DNA from: an uncultured Oscillospiraceae bacterium
Lineage (GTDB): Bacteria > Bacillota > Clostridia > Oscillospirales > Oscillospiraceae
Direction of reading: 5' to 3'
Length of the DNA stretch: 39,350 bases
NCBI GenBank assembly: GCA_910578505.1
Contig: CAJTPV010000029.1
Location: 1-39,350, forward strand
The position numbers were made by a program, and so were the translations under genes. The notes beneath the pieces are model-generated. The model saw nothing but the letters and a program-made list of their open reading frames with translations. It searched no databases and was not told the DNA's origin. This document shows, in pieces, positions 1 through 6,146 of the stretch (positions within the stretch are counted from its first letter, which is position 1; each line of letters begins with the position of its first letter).

Positions 1-19
1 CGCCGGTTTCTCTCCGGCG
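1..19 (-). terminator. Possible hairpin downstream of iscU
   Basis: CGCCGG and CCGGCG form a 6-bp inverted repeat with a 7-nt loop, about 30 nt past the iscU stop codon on the minus strand. Any T-run that would make it an intrinsic terminator lies outside the window, so it could be just a GC-rich hairpin. Confidence 0.3.
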
Positions 20-49
20 GGCCCGCCCGTCTTGTCGGGAAAACGCCCT

Positions 50-493
50 TTATTCCATCCCGGCCTTGATATGCTCGTGGACGCAGTCGCAGGACTCGCA
101 TATATCGCACGGCATGCCCTTGCGCTTGTAGTAGTCGGCCACGGCGGCCTTTACCGCCTGCTCGGCCAGCACGGAGCAGTGGATCTTCACCGCCGGCAGG
201 CCGTCCAGAGCCTCCACCACAGCCTTGTTGGTCAGGCTCAGCGCCTCGGTCACCGGCTTGCCCTTGATCATGTCCGTGGCAATGGAGCTGGTGGCGATGG
301 CGGAAGCGCAGCCGAAGGTCTGGAACTTCACGTCCTCAATGATCTCGTTTTCATCGATCTTCAGATACATCCGCATGATATCGCCGCACTTGGCGTTGCC
401 CACCTCGCCGATGCCGTTGGCGTCCTCAATCGTACCCACATTGTGGGGATGGGCGAAGTGCTCCATCACTTTCTCACTGTATTCCATAGCCAT
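50..493 (-). CDS. iscU: IscU/NifU-type Fe-S cluster scaffold protein
   Basis: A 147-residue protein of the IscU/NifU N-terminal family, which assembles [2Fe-2S] clusters from cysteine-derived sulfur in the cytosol. The three scaffold cysteines are visible: C36 in NAKCGD, C62 in FGCASAIA and C106 in KIHCSVLA. The Asp two residues after C36 is present (CGD). It lies 95 bp downstream of the cysteine desulfurase on the same strand, the usual isc order in Clostridia, so the two probably act as a sulfur donor and scaffold pair. The chosen start (MAMEY) follows a GGAAGGAAG ribosome site; the second Met is an alternative. Unusual: the C-terminus has a Cys-rich tail (C129, C132, C135, C137) beyond the core fold, which ordinary IscU lacks. 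Confidence 0.95.
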   Translation of the reverse strand: MAMEYSEKVMEHFAHPHNVGTIEDANGIGEVGNAKCGDIMRMYLKIDENEIIEDVKFQTFGCASAIATSSIATDMIKGKPVTEALSLTNKAVVEALDGLPAVKIHCSVLAEQAVKAAVADYYKRKGMPCDICESCDCVHEHIKAGME

Positions 494-543
494 ACTTGAA
501 CAACTTCCTTCCTTAGAATGATTTTTTTATAGATGCTTTCTGT

Positions 544-602
544 CAGCGGGCGTTAAAGTTCCTTTTGAACCTTTTCCTTTCAAGAATTTCAAGAACAAGT
601 AT
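544..602. repeat. Dispersed repeat, copy 1 (iscS-iscU junction)
   Basis: This stretch matches the reverse complement of 14521-14570. Both share CGTTAAAGTTC, then a TTTTGA block, a CTTTT block, CTTTCAAGAA and a terminal AAGTAT. This copy has a short insertion before AAGTAT. It fills most of the iscS-iscU gap and runs into the end of iscS, so the last iscS codons (Thr-Cys-Ser-stop) are made of repeat sequence. Its A/T-rich arms suggest a terminator-like or REP-like element. That it is dispersed is seen; its function is unknown. Confidence 0.6.
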
Positions 603-1782
603 ACGGGTCCTCCATGTTCTCCAGCATATGGAGCCACACGGGGCTCATCTGGCGCAGCGTGCGCACGATGTCCGGCATCTGCTCCAGAATATAGTCCACC
701 TCTTCCATGGTGTTGTACTCGCACAGGCTCAAACGCAGGGAGCCGTGGGCGATCTCATGGGGCAGGCCCAGGGCCAGCAGCACATGGCTGGGGTCCAGGG
801 AGCCGCTGGTGCAGGCGCTGCCTGAACTGGCGCAGATGCCGGCCAAATCCAGCCGCAGCAGCAGGCTCTCCCCCTCAATGCCCTCAAAGCAGAAGCTGAC
901 AATGCCTGGGGCCCTGTGATCCGGGTCGCCGTTGCAGCGGGAGCAGGGGATCTTGCTCAGGCCGGCGATCAGCTTATCCCGCATGGCGGAGACCTTCGCC
1001 ATATTCTCCTCCAGGTGGGCGCAGCTCTCCTCCAGCGCGGCGGCCATGGCCAGAATGCCGGGGATGGCCTCCGTGCCGCCCCGGCGGCCCCGCTCCTGAG
1101 CGCCGCCCTCGATGAAGTTTTTCAGCTTAACGGACTTCTTGCAGTACAGCGCGCCCACGCCCTTGGGGGCGTGGAACTTGTGGCCGGACAGGGACAGCAT
1201 GTCGATGTTGTCCTCCACCACGTTCACAGGCACGTGGCCCACCGCCTGCACCGCGTCCGTGTGGAAGAGGATGCCCTTCTCCCGGCACAGCGCGCCGATC
1301 TCCCGGATGGGCTGGAGGGTGCCGATCTCGTTGTTGCAGAACATGACGGTCACCAGGCAGGTGTCCGGGCGGATGGCGGCGGCCAGCTCCTCCAGCCGCA
1401 CCAATCCGTTTTCATGGACCGGCAGGTAGGTGACCGCAAAGCCCTGCTTTTCCAGCTTGGCCAGGGTGTGGAGCACGGCGTGGTGCTCAATGGCGTCGGA
1501 GATGATGTGCTTTTTGCCTGCCTCCGCGCCCAGCCGCGCGCCCTCCAGAATCGCCCAGTTGTCGGCTTCCGTGCCGCAGCCGGTGAAATAGATTTCCTTC
1601 GCCTCCGCGCCCAGGCAGCGGGCCACTGTCTCCCGCGCGCCCATGAGGGCCATATTGGCCTCCCGCCCCTTCTGGTGGAGACTGCTGGGGTTGCCGTACA
1701 GCTCCCGCATGGCGGGGAGCATGGCGTCAGCGGCGGCTTTGCTCATGGCGGTGGTCGCCGCGTTGTCTGCGTATACAAACAT
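589..1782 (-). CDS. iscS: Cysteine desulfurase, IscS/NifS family
   Basis: A 397-residue PLP-dependent class V aminotransferase-fold enzyme that converts cysteine to alanine and hands persulfide sulfur to IscU. The N-terminal YADNAATT is the family signature. The PLP lysine is K202 in SLSGHKFHAPKG, preceded by HTDAVQA (cofactor Asp). The persulfide cysteine is C324 in SSGSACTSG, in the long flexible loop typical of the IscS/NifS group and not SufS. The length is normal. A promoter and an Rrf2-type operator lie directly upstream, separate from the iscR promoter, so it is probably controlled by IscR. The extreme C-terminus (PYTCS) is encoded by a dispersed repeat, so the tail is probably lineage-specific. 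Confidence 0.96.
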   Translation of the reverse strand: MFVYADNAATTAMSKAAADAMLPAMRELYGNPSSLHQKGREANMALMGARETVARCLGAEAKEIYFTGCGTEADNWAILEGARLGAEAGKKHIISDAIEHHAVLHTLAKLEKQGFAVTYLPVHENGLVRLEELAAAIRPDTCLVTVMFCNNEIGTLQPIREIGALCREKGILFHTDAVQAVGHVPVNVVEDNIDMLSLSGHKFHAPKGVGALYCKKSVKLKNFIEGGAQERGRRGGTEAIPGILAMAAALEESCAHLEENMAKVSAMRDKLIAGLSKIPCSRCNGDPDHRAPGIVSFCFEGIEGESLLLRLDLAGICASSGSACTSGSLDPSHVLLALGLPHEIAHGSLRLSLCEYNTMEEVDYILEQMPDIVRTLRQMSPVWLHMLENMEDPYTCS

Positions 1783-1832
1783 GTGAGACCTTCTTTCTGC
1801 GCCGGGGAACCCCGGCGGTATTTTCTGAATTC

Positions 1833-1896
1833 CCTATAGTGAAATAGGACTTATTGTTTGTGCCGTTATCATACGGCATTCGAAGAAAAATGTCAA
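1833..1896 (-). promoter_or_regulatory. iscS promoter with Rrf2/IscR-type operator
   Basis: On the minus strand TTGACA (1891-1896) and TATGAT (1868-1873) are separated by exactly 17 nt, a near-consensus sigma-A promoter reading into iscS. Downstream of the -10, at 1833-1848, is the inverted repeat CCTAT-AGTGAA-ATAGG. The same arms and nearly the same centre occur in the iscR promoter, which suggests a shared operator at about +15 to +30 of the transcript. Binding by the neighbouring Rrf2 protein is inferred. Confidence 0.75.
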
Positions 1897-1903
1897 TAGC
1901 TTT

Positions 1904-2362
1904 TCAGCAGGAACCGCGCTCTTTGCTCTGCCCGATGTGCCGGGCGTCAATCCGGCGCTGCTTATCCACCAGGTCCGCCAGGGTCACGTGGTCCACCACG
2001 TTGCTGATCGCCTGGTCCACCTGGGCCCACAGGCTCAGCGTTACGCACTCCTTGCACCGGGCGCACTGGTTGACCGCGTCGTCCAGGCAGGACACCGGCG
2101 CGATACTGCCCTCTACCGTCCGCAGGATCAGCCCCACCGTGTAGTCCTCCGGGTCCCTGGTCAGGTGGTACCCGCCCTTTGCGCCCCGCACGCTGCACAC
2201 CAGCCCGCTGCGCACCAGCACCGGAATGATCTGCTCCAGGTACTTCTCGCTGATGTCCTGGTCCTCCGCCACAGTCTTGACGGACAGGTTGCTGCCCGGC
2301 TCCGCCAGCGCCAGGGCCAGCATCAGCCGCAGGGCGTACCGGCTCTTCGTTGAGATCTTCAT
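1904..2362 (-). CDS. iscR: Rrf2 family regulator, IscR-like
   Basis: A 152-residue Rrf2 winged-helix protein. The start MKISTKSRYALRLMLALA is the family hallmark, followed by the recognition region (ISEKYLEQIIPVLVRSGLV) and the wing RGAKGGYHL. A cysteine cluster, C-x7-C-x2-C-x2-C in CLDDAVNQCARCKEC, sits where IscR ligates its [2Fe-2S] cluster, so it probably senses Fe-S status and represses isc genes. CymR-type members lack this cluster, which argues for IscR. It lies upstream of iscS and iscU on the same strand, with a 121-bp gap containing a second promoter. Its own promoter carries the same inverted repeat, implying autoregulation. Confidence 0.92.
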   Translation of the reverse strand: MKISTKSRYALRLMLALALAEPGSNLSVKTVAEDQDISEKYLEQIIPVLVRSGLVCSVRGAKGGYHLTRDPEDYTVGLILRTVEGSIAPVSCLDDAVNQCARCKECVTLSLWAQVDQAISNVVDHVTLADLVDKQRRIDARHIGQSKERGSC

Positions 2363-2385
2363 TCCCTCACCCCCGGTCTTTAATC

Positions 2386-2417
2386 CCTATCTTACTATAG
2401 GAATTAACAGCTGTCAA
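2386..2417 (-). promoter_or_regulatory. iscR promoter overlapped by operator
   Basis: Minus-strand TTGACA (2412-2417) and TAAGAT (2389-2394) with a 17-nt spacer. The inverted repeat CCTAT-N6-ATAGG (2386-2401) lies over the -10 box, an arrangement expected for autorepression. On the minus strand its centre reads AGTAAG, against AGTGAA at the iscS site, giving a consensus CCTATAGTRARATAGG. Confidence 0.75.
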
Positions 2418-2495
2418 GCCCTTTATGCACCAGCCGCGGCGTTTGGCGCTGCCAAATTCTCCCGGCCTCTGAGCGGGACAGTCCAAAAATACCCC

Positions 2496-2523
2496 TTGCC
2501 ATTCAAAAAAAATCTGGTATAAT
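2496..2523 (+). promoter_or_regulatory. coaX-panT promoter
   Basis: TTGCCA (2496-2501) and TATAAT (2518-2523) with a 16-nt spacer, 34 nt before the coaX ATG. It is divergent from the iscR promoter about 80 bp away. No operator-like repeat is seen at it. Confidence 0.65.
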
Positions 2524-2556
2524 ACTCCCTTGTACAAACCGGCGGGAGGTCTACCC

Positions 2557-3342
2557 ATGCTCTTAGCAATCGATATCGGCAACTCCAACATCTCCATCGG
2601 TGTCTTTGACCGGGACGCGCTCATCCTGAAAGCCAAAATCGCCGCCCAGACAGAGCGCAGCGCCGACGAATACGCCGCCCTGCTCTACGACCTGTTCCGC
2701 CTGCACGGCGTGCCCCTGCAGAGCATCGCCGCCTGCATCCTCTCCTCCGTGGTGCCCACCCTCACCGGGCTGGTGGAGACCGCCGCCCGGACGGTGGCCA
2801 GCGCGCCCGTCTGCCGCGTGGGTCCCGGCATCCGCACGGGCTTCCGCATCCGCATCGACGACCCCTCCCAGCTGGGGGGCGACCTGGTGGCCGACACCCT
2901 GGCGGCGCTCACCGACTACGGCCCCCCCGCCGTCCTCATCGACGCCGGGACCGTCACCACCATTGCGGCCATTGACAGCAGCCGCACCTACCTGGGCGGC
3001 TGCATCCTGCCCGGACTGCACCGCAGCGCCGGACTCCTTCAGCAGACCGCCGCCCTCCTGCCGCCCATCGACCTGGCGGGGCACGACGGCGACTGCCTGG
3101 GCCGCAACAGCGGGGACGCCATGCGCTACGGCCTGCTGCTGGGCAGCGCCATGATGGTGGACGGCTTTATTGAGCGCTACCGGGCCCTGCCCGGCATGGC
3201 GGGGGCGAAATGCGTGGCCACCGGCGGGTCCGCCCGGCTGGTCACGGCCCACTGCCGCCAGGCCATTTTGCAGGACCCGGACCTCACGCTGAAGGGGCTG
3301 CGGTACCTGTACGAGGGCAGCAAAAACAGTGACAGGAGGTAA
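2557..3342 (+). CDS. coaX: Type III pantothenate kinase
   Basis: A 261-residue ASKHA-fold kinase that phosphorylates pantothenate, the first step of coenzyme A synthesis. The N-terminal phosphate-binding motif is MLLAIDIGNSNISIGVF, and DAGTVTTI (about residues 129-136) is the second conserved ATPase motif. The GADR-like segment with the catalytic Asp is here LGGDLVAD. The later ATGGSA is the adenosine motif. The ATG at 2557 was chosen because GGGAGGT sits just upstream and it places the conserved DIGN near the N-terminus; a TTG at 2530 would add nine residues without support. The next gene is an ECF S-component with PanT features, so uptake and phosphorylation of pantothenate are probably encoded together. 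Confidence 0.94.
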   Translation: MLLAIDIGNSNISIGVFDRDALILKAKIAAQTERSADEYAALLYDLFRLHGVPLQSIAACILSSVVPTLTGLVETAARTVASAPVCRVGPGIRTGFRIRIDDPSQLGGDLVADTLAALTDYGPPAVLIDAGTVTTIAAIDSSRTYLGGCILPGLHRSAGLLQQTAALLPPIDLAGHDGDCLGRNSGDAMRYGLLLGSAMMVDGFIERYRALPGMAGAKCVATGGSARLVTAHCRQAILQDPDLTLKGLRYLYEGSKNSDRR

Positions 3343-3436
3343 TAGCGGCGTCAGCCGTTGTTATAAATATTTTGTGCGCCGTACTCCGGCGGAGACGGCA
3401 GCACGGGGTGAAAGATCCCCAAAGGAGAACAACAGT

Positions 3437-4069
3437 ATGAACAACAGCGCGAAAGTCCACCAGATCACACGTCTGGCGATACTGGTGGCAATCATCTTCC
3501 TGCTGGCCTTTACCCCTCTGGGGTATCTGACCATCGGCCCCATTGCGGCCACCACGGTGCAGATGCCCGTCATTGTGGGCGCGGTGATGATGGGGCCGGC
3601 GGGCGGCGCCATTCTCGGCTTCTTTTTCGGCCTGAGCGCCGTGGTCAAGGTGCTGACCATGCCCGGCGCGGACGCCTTCGCCACCCTGGCCATGACCCAC
3701 TCCCCCCTGGCCTATCTGGCCGTCTGCATGGGCGCGCGGATCGCCATGGGCTTTTTGACCGGTCTGCTGGCCAGCGGCCTGAAGAAGATTTCCGCCCTCA
3801 ACGGCAAGGCCAGTGTGGTCAGCTACGGCATCACCGGCTTCATCGGCTCCGCCCTCAATACGGTGTTCTATCTGGGCATGCTCTGGGGCCTGTGCGCGGA
3901 GGTCATCTCCAGCTTCTACGGCGTTGATTTGAGCGGCGTGGGCGCTCTGGTGATGGGCACGGCCTATGCCGCCGGCATTCCGGAGGCCATTGTGTCCTGC
4001 GTGGTGGTGGGGGCCATCTGCAAGGCGGTGGAGAAGAGCCCCGTCCTGTTCAAGCGGCTGCCCGCGTGA
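3437..4069 (+). CDS. panT: ECF transporter S component, probably pantothenate (PanT-like)
   Basis: A 210-residue integral membrane protein with about five to six hydrophobic segments and the Ala/Gly-rich helices of energy-coupling-factor S components. These bind a vitamin and dock on a shared EcfA-A'-T module encoded elsewhere. The segment FLLAFTPLGYLTIGPIAATT, followed by MPVIVGAVMMGPAGGAILGF, resembles PanT and related folded S components. The start at 3437 follows AAAGGAG. Assignment of pantothenate as substrate rests mainly on adjacency to coaX, with which it shares an operon (94-bp gap). QueT-like or other vitamin specificity cannot be excluded. Confidence 0.8.
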   Translation: MNNSAKVHQITRLAILVAIIFLLAFTPLGYLTIGPIAATTVQMPVIVGAVMMGPAGGAILGFFFGLSAVVKVLTMPGADAFATLAMTHSPLAYLAVCMGARIAMGFLTGLLASGLKKISALNGKASVVSYGITGFIGSALNTVFYLGMLWGLCAEVISSFYGVDLSGVGALVMGTAYAAGIPEAIVSCVVVGAICKAVEKSPVLFKRLPA

Positions 4070-4088
4070 CGTATATACAAAACAGCGC

Positions 4089-4131
4089 AAAGTCCCTTGC
4101 CAGGCCTGACGCCGGCAAGGGACTTTCTTTT
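4089..4131 (+). terminator. Intrinsic terminator after panT
   Basis: A perfect 13-bp stem, AAAGTCCCTTGCC (4089-4101) against GGCAAGGGACTTT (4114-4126), with a 12-nt loop and a following CTTTT. It ends the coaX-panT unit. Read on the minus strand it lacks a good T-run. Confidence 0.88.
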
Positions 4132-4171
4132 ACAGCAGGGGAGGGGGTGGATTTCCTGCAAAGCGCACGCT

Positions 4172-4846
4172 TCAGTTAAAAACGCATTTTTCTCCCATCT
4201 GCGGCCTGCGGACCCGGCCCTCCCCGTACTGGCGGACAATCTGGTCCACGGCGCTCCACAGCCCCTCGCCGTCCTGCTCCCGGCTGGGCAGGTGGGTCAG
4301 CAGGATCCGTTTCGGCGACAGGCTCTCCGTGATCCGCCAGGCGGCCTCTGTGGAGGCGTAGGCAAAGGGGGCGATCAGCAGGTCTGGGTGGGGCATCCGC
4401 TCCATTCCTTGCCACTGCAGGGGGGAGGCGTCGCCCATAAACCAGACCATCGAGGACCCCTTCAGCAGAAAGCTGTAGTGGGGCGTATCGGTATACTCCG
4501 CGCCCATATGGCGGCTGGGGACGGCGATGATCTGCACCGCCCCCGCCTTTGTGGGCGCGGTGATGACCGAATACTCCGGCAGGTCCGCGGCCACGTCCTT
4601 AGGGCCGATGAGCCTGGGCAGCTGGCCGGCCTTGGCGTACTGCCGGACAAATTCCGGCAGGAAGTGGTCGCGGTGGTTGTGGGTGAAGGCCAGCGCGTCC
4701 AGCGGAGCGCTGAGCAGCTGGTCCAGAATATCCGGCGGGGTGGCGAGGTAGTCGCCCACAGCCTGGCTGACGCCGTCCAGAAGAATGCGTACGCCGTCCA
4801 TCTCAAGCAGACCGCCGGCATTTGCTGTTCTTGTATACTCAATCAT
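4172..4846 (-). CDS. Metallo-beta-lactamase-fold hydrolase (UlaG-like)
   Basis: A 224-residue MBL-fold protein. The metal-binding HxHxDH motif is at residues 56-61 (THNHRDH), with further candidate ligands in PSRHMG (His, about 113), FMGDASP (Asp, about 138) and LTHLPSREQD (His near the C-terminus). The N-terminal EYTRTANAGGLLEMDGVRILLDG is the usual first beta-sheet of small UlaG/YtnP-like hydrolases. The substrate cannot be told from sequence. It has its own promoter and stands alone between a convergent operon and the GntR gene. The ribosome site is weak (GAGCAAG), so the start is less certain than the family. Confidence 0.88.
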   Translation of the reverse strand: MIEYTRTANAGGLLEMDGVRILLDGVSQAVGDYLATPPDILDQLLSAPLDALAFTHNHRDHFLPEFVRQYAKAGQLPRLIGPKDVAADLPEYSVITAPTKAGAVQIIAVPSRHMGAEYTDTPHYSFLLKGSSMVWFMGDASPLQWQGMERMPHPDLLIAPFAYASTEAAWRITESLSPKRILLTHLPSREQDGEGLWSAVDQIVRQYGEGRVRRPQMGEKCVFN

Positions 4847-4905
4847 AACTTGCTCGATCCAATCTCTCTTATTCCTGGAAGGGAGATGTCCCCCAGGGCC
4901 TCTAT

Positions 4906-4934
4906 ATCATAGCACGAATTTCCACAACATTCAA
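4906..4934 (-). promoter_or_regulatory. Promoter of the MBL-fold hydrolase gene
   Basis: Minus-strand TTGAAT (4929-4934) and TATGAT (4906-4911), spacer 17 nt, about 60 nt upstream of the start codon. Both boxes are close to the sigma-A consensus. Confidence 0.65.
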
Positions 4935-5012
4935 CCGCCGGCAGGGCCCGGCGGCGGAAATTTTTATTGCCCGGCGATACATCCCGCAGCAGGTTCCAGG
5001 GGAGCGGCGCGC

Positions 5013-5690
5013 CTATCGGAAGAACCGGTAATCCTCCTGGGGCAAACCGCTCTCCGCGATGACCCGCTTCACAGGCCGCATATAGTGGTCATAGATGGCG
5101 CGGCAGATGGTGTCCGTGTCGCCGGAGCCGAGGGCGTCCACCAGCTCCCGGTGGATGTCGTACTGCCGTTTGATCAGATCCGGCCGGTAGGGCATGCAGA
5201 TTTTGCTGACAATATTGCTGCCATAGTTCAGCTCCTCCCACGCCTTCTGGAGGCGGGGCAGGCGGGATTTCTCCACGATGACCCGGTGCAGCATGTGGTC
5301 GCAGGCAATCAGGCGGGGCATCTCCCCGTCCTGGAGCGTCAGCATGATGTCCAGGACGCGGTCCATCTCCGTCAGCTCCTGGGGCGTAAACTGGCCGTCA
5401 CACAGCCGCACAGCCAGGATCTCATAGCTGGAGCGCAGCAGATACAGCTCGAAGACGTCCGCCGCGGTGATCTCCTTCACCGAGCACCCGGCGTTTCTGG
5501 TGTACTCCACCAGCCCCTCGTATTCCAGCTGCCGCAGCGCCTCACGGATTGGCCCCCGGCTGATGCCGAATTCCTTGGACAGATTCTGTTCCACGATGCG
5601 CGTACCGGGAGCCAGCTCCTGGTTCAGTATTTTTGTCCGGATCTCCGCCGCTACGTTCTCCCGCAGCGTCCGGTAGGCCAATTCGCTCAT
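5013..5690 (-). CDS. GntR family regulator, FadR/FCD subfamily
   Basis: A 225-residue regulator. The N-terminal winged helix (about residues 5-70) contains the typical LAPGTRIVEQNLSKEFGISR and GPIREALRQLEYEGLV. The C-terminal all-helical FCD ligand domain shows the metal-site pattern of Asp/His in ACDHMLHR, His in DIHRELVDAL and His in YDHYMR. FCD regulators usually sense small carboxylates or amino-acid-derived acids. The start at 5690 has GGGAGG upstream; an upstream in-frame Met at 5741 would lie at or before the promoter -10 box, so it is rejected. It is divergent from an amino-acid permease, its likely target. Confidence 0.93.
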   Translation of the reverse strand: MSELAYRTLRENVAAEIRTKILNQELAPGTRIVEQNLSKEFGISRGPIREALRQLEYEGLVEYTRNAGCSVKEITAADVFELYLLRSSYEILAVRLCDGQFTPQELTEMDRVLDIMLTLQDGEMPRLIACDHMLHRVIVEKSRLPRLQKAWEELNYGSNIVSKICMPYRPDLIKRQYDIHRELVDALGSGDTDTICRAIYDHYMRPVKRVIAESGLPQEDYRFFR

Positions 5691-5731
5691 TGTCAGCTCC
5701 CTCCCTTGCAGCCGGGGCTCTCCATCCCGGT

Positions 5732-5760
5732 AGTATAGCAAACAGCAAACATCCAGACAA
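5732..5760 (-). promoter_or_regulatory. gntR-type gene promoter
   Basis: Minus-strand TTGTCT (5755-5760) and TATACT (5732-5737) with a 17-nt spacer, about 40 nt before the chosen start codon at 5690. Confidence 0.65.
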
Positions 5761-5772
5761 AGCGTTGGAACG

Positions 5773-5814
5773 CCCTCTCAGTCAGCCTGCGGCTGACAGC
5801 CGTGACGGAGAGGG
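5773..5814. repeat. Nested hairpin element (REP-like)
   Basis: CCCTCTC (5773-5779) pairs with GAGAGGG (5808-5814), enclosing a second stem TCAGCC (5782-5787) with GGCTGA (5791-5796). This CCCTCTC...GTGACGGAGAGGG pattern resembles interspersed intergenic elements common in gut Clostridia (from general knowledge, not searched). Only one copy is seen here. It lies in the spacer behind the gntR promoter and has no T-run that would favour a terminator. Confidence 0.55.
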
Positions 5815-6059
5815 TTTATTGCCGGCAATTTTGAAGATTGCTATCATGTCATAAAGGTAGACGCTTTTTATTATATAACCAGGAGCCCGAAAAGTAAATG
5901 CATTTCTGCCAAAAATTCACAAAATTTTGATGGGGATGTTTTCCAGCGCTTCTCCCGGGTTCTGGGGCCGGACTGGACAGGCCGGCGGTTGGGGGGTATT
6001 CATGCCGGCAATTTGTATATAATAGACAAATTCCTCATAGATTTTCGTCATTGCGCAAA
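5815..6059. other. GntR-permease spacer, central part
   Basis: No gene is seen in the 456 bases between the GntR start (5690) and the permease start (6147). Besides the promoters and hairpin listed separately, it contains two copies of TGCCGGCAATTT (5820-5831 and 6003-6014). It also holds an inverted repeat AATTTGT-N9-ACAAATT (6010-6032) that covers a TATAAT (6018-6023). The second TGCCGGCAATTT runs into that inverted repeat. These are likely regulator sites or remnants of an intergenic repeat. Confidence 0.5.
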
Positions 6060-6088
6060 TTGTTAACAGTTAACAACTGTGCTATACT
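6010..6088 (+). promoter_or_regulatory. Permease promoter with paired TTGT-N9-ACAA operators
   Basis: TTGTTA (6060-6065) and TATACT (6083-6088) are 17 nt apart, giving a sigma-A promoter about 60 nt before the permease start. The perfect palindrome TTGTTAACAGTTAACAA (6060-6076) covers the -35 and part of the spacer. A second repeat with the same TTGT-N9-ACAA arms lies at 6013-6029, its centre 47 bp upstream. The divergent GntR protein is the obvious candidate binder; that is inference. Confidence 0.65.
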
Positions 6089-6146
6089 GGACCTGTCCTG
6101 CGTTATCCGGCGCGGAGACAAAACATATTGCTTATTGGAGGGATGT

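Noticed and set aside
2530..2556. TTG start for coaX upstream of the ATG
   Set aside because: It lies just after the -10 box and would place nine residues before the conserved first motif; the ATG has a good ribosome site.
4097..4912. A plus-strand frame opposite the MBL-fold hydrolase
   Set aside because: It begins inside the panT terminator and is antisense to a gene with an HxHxDH motif.
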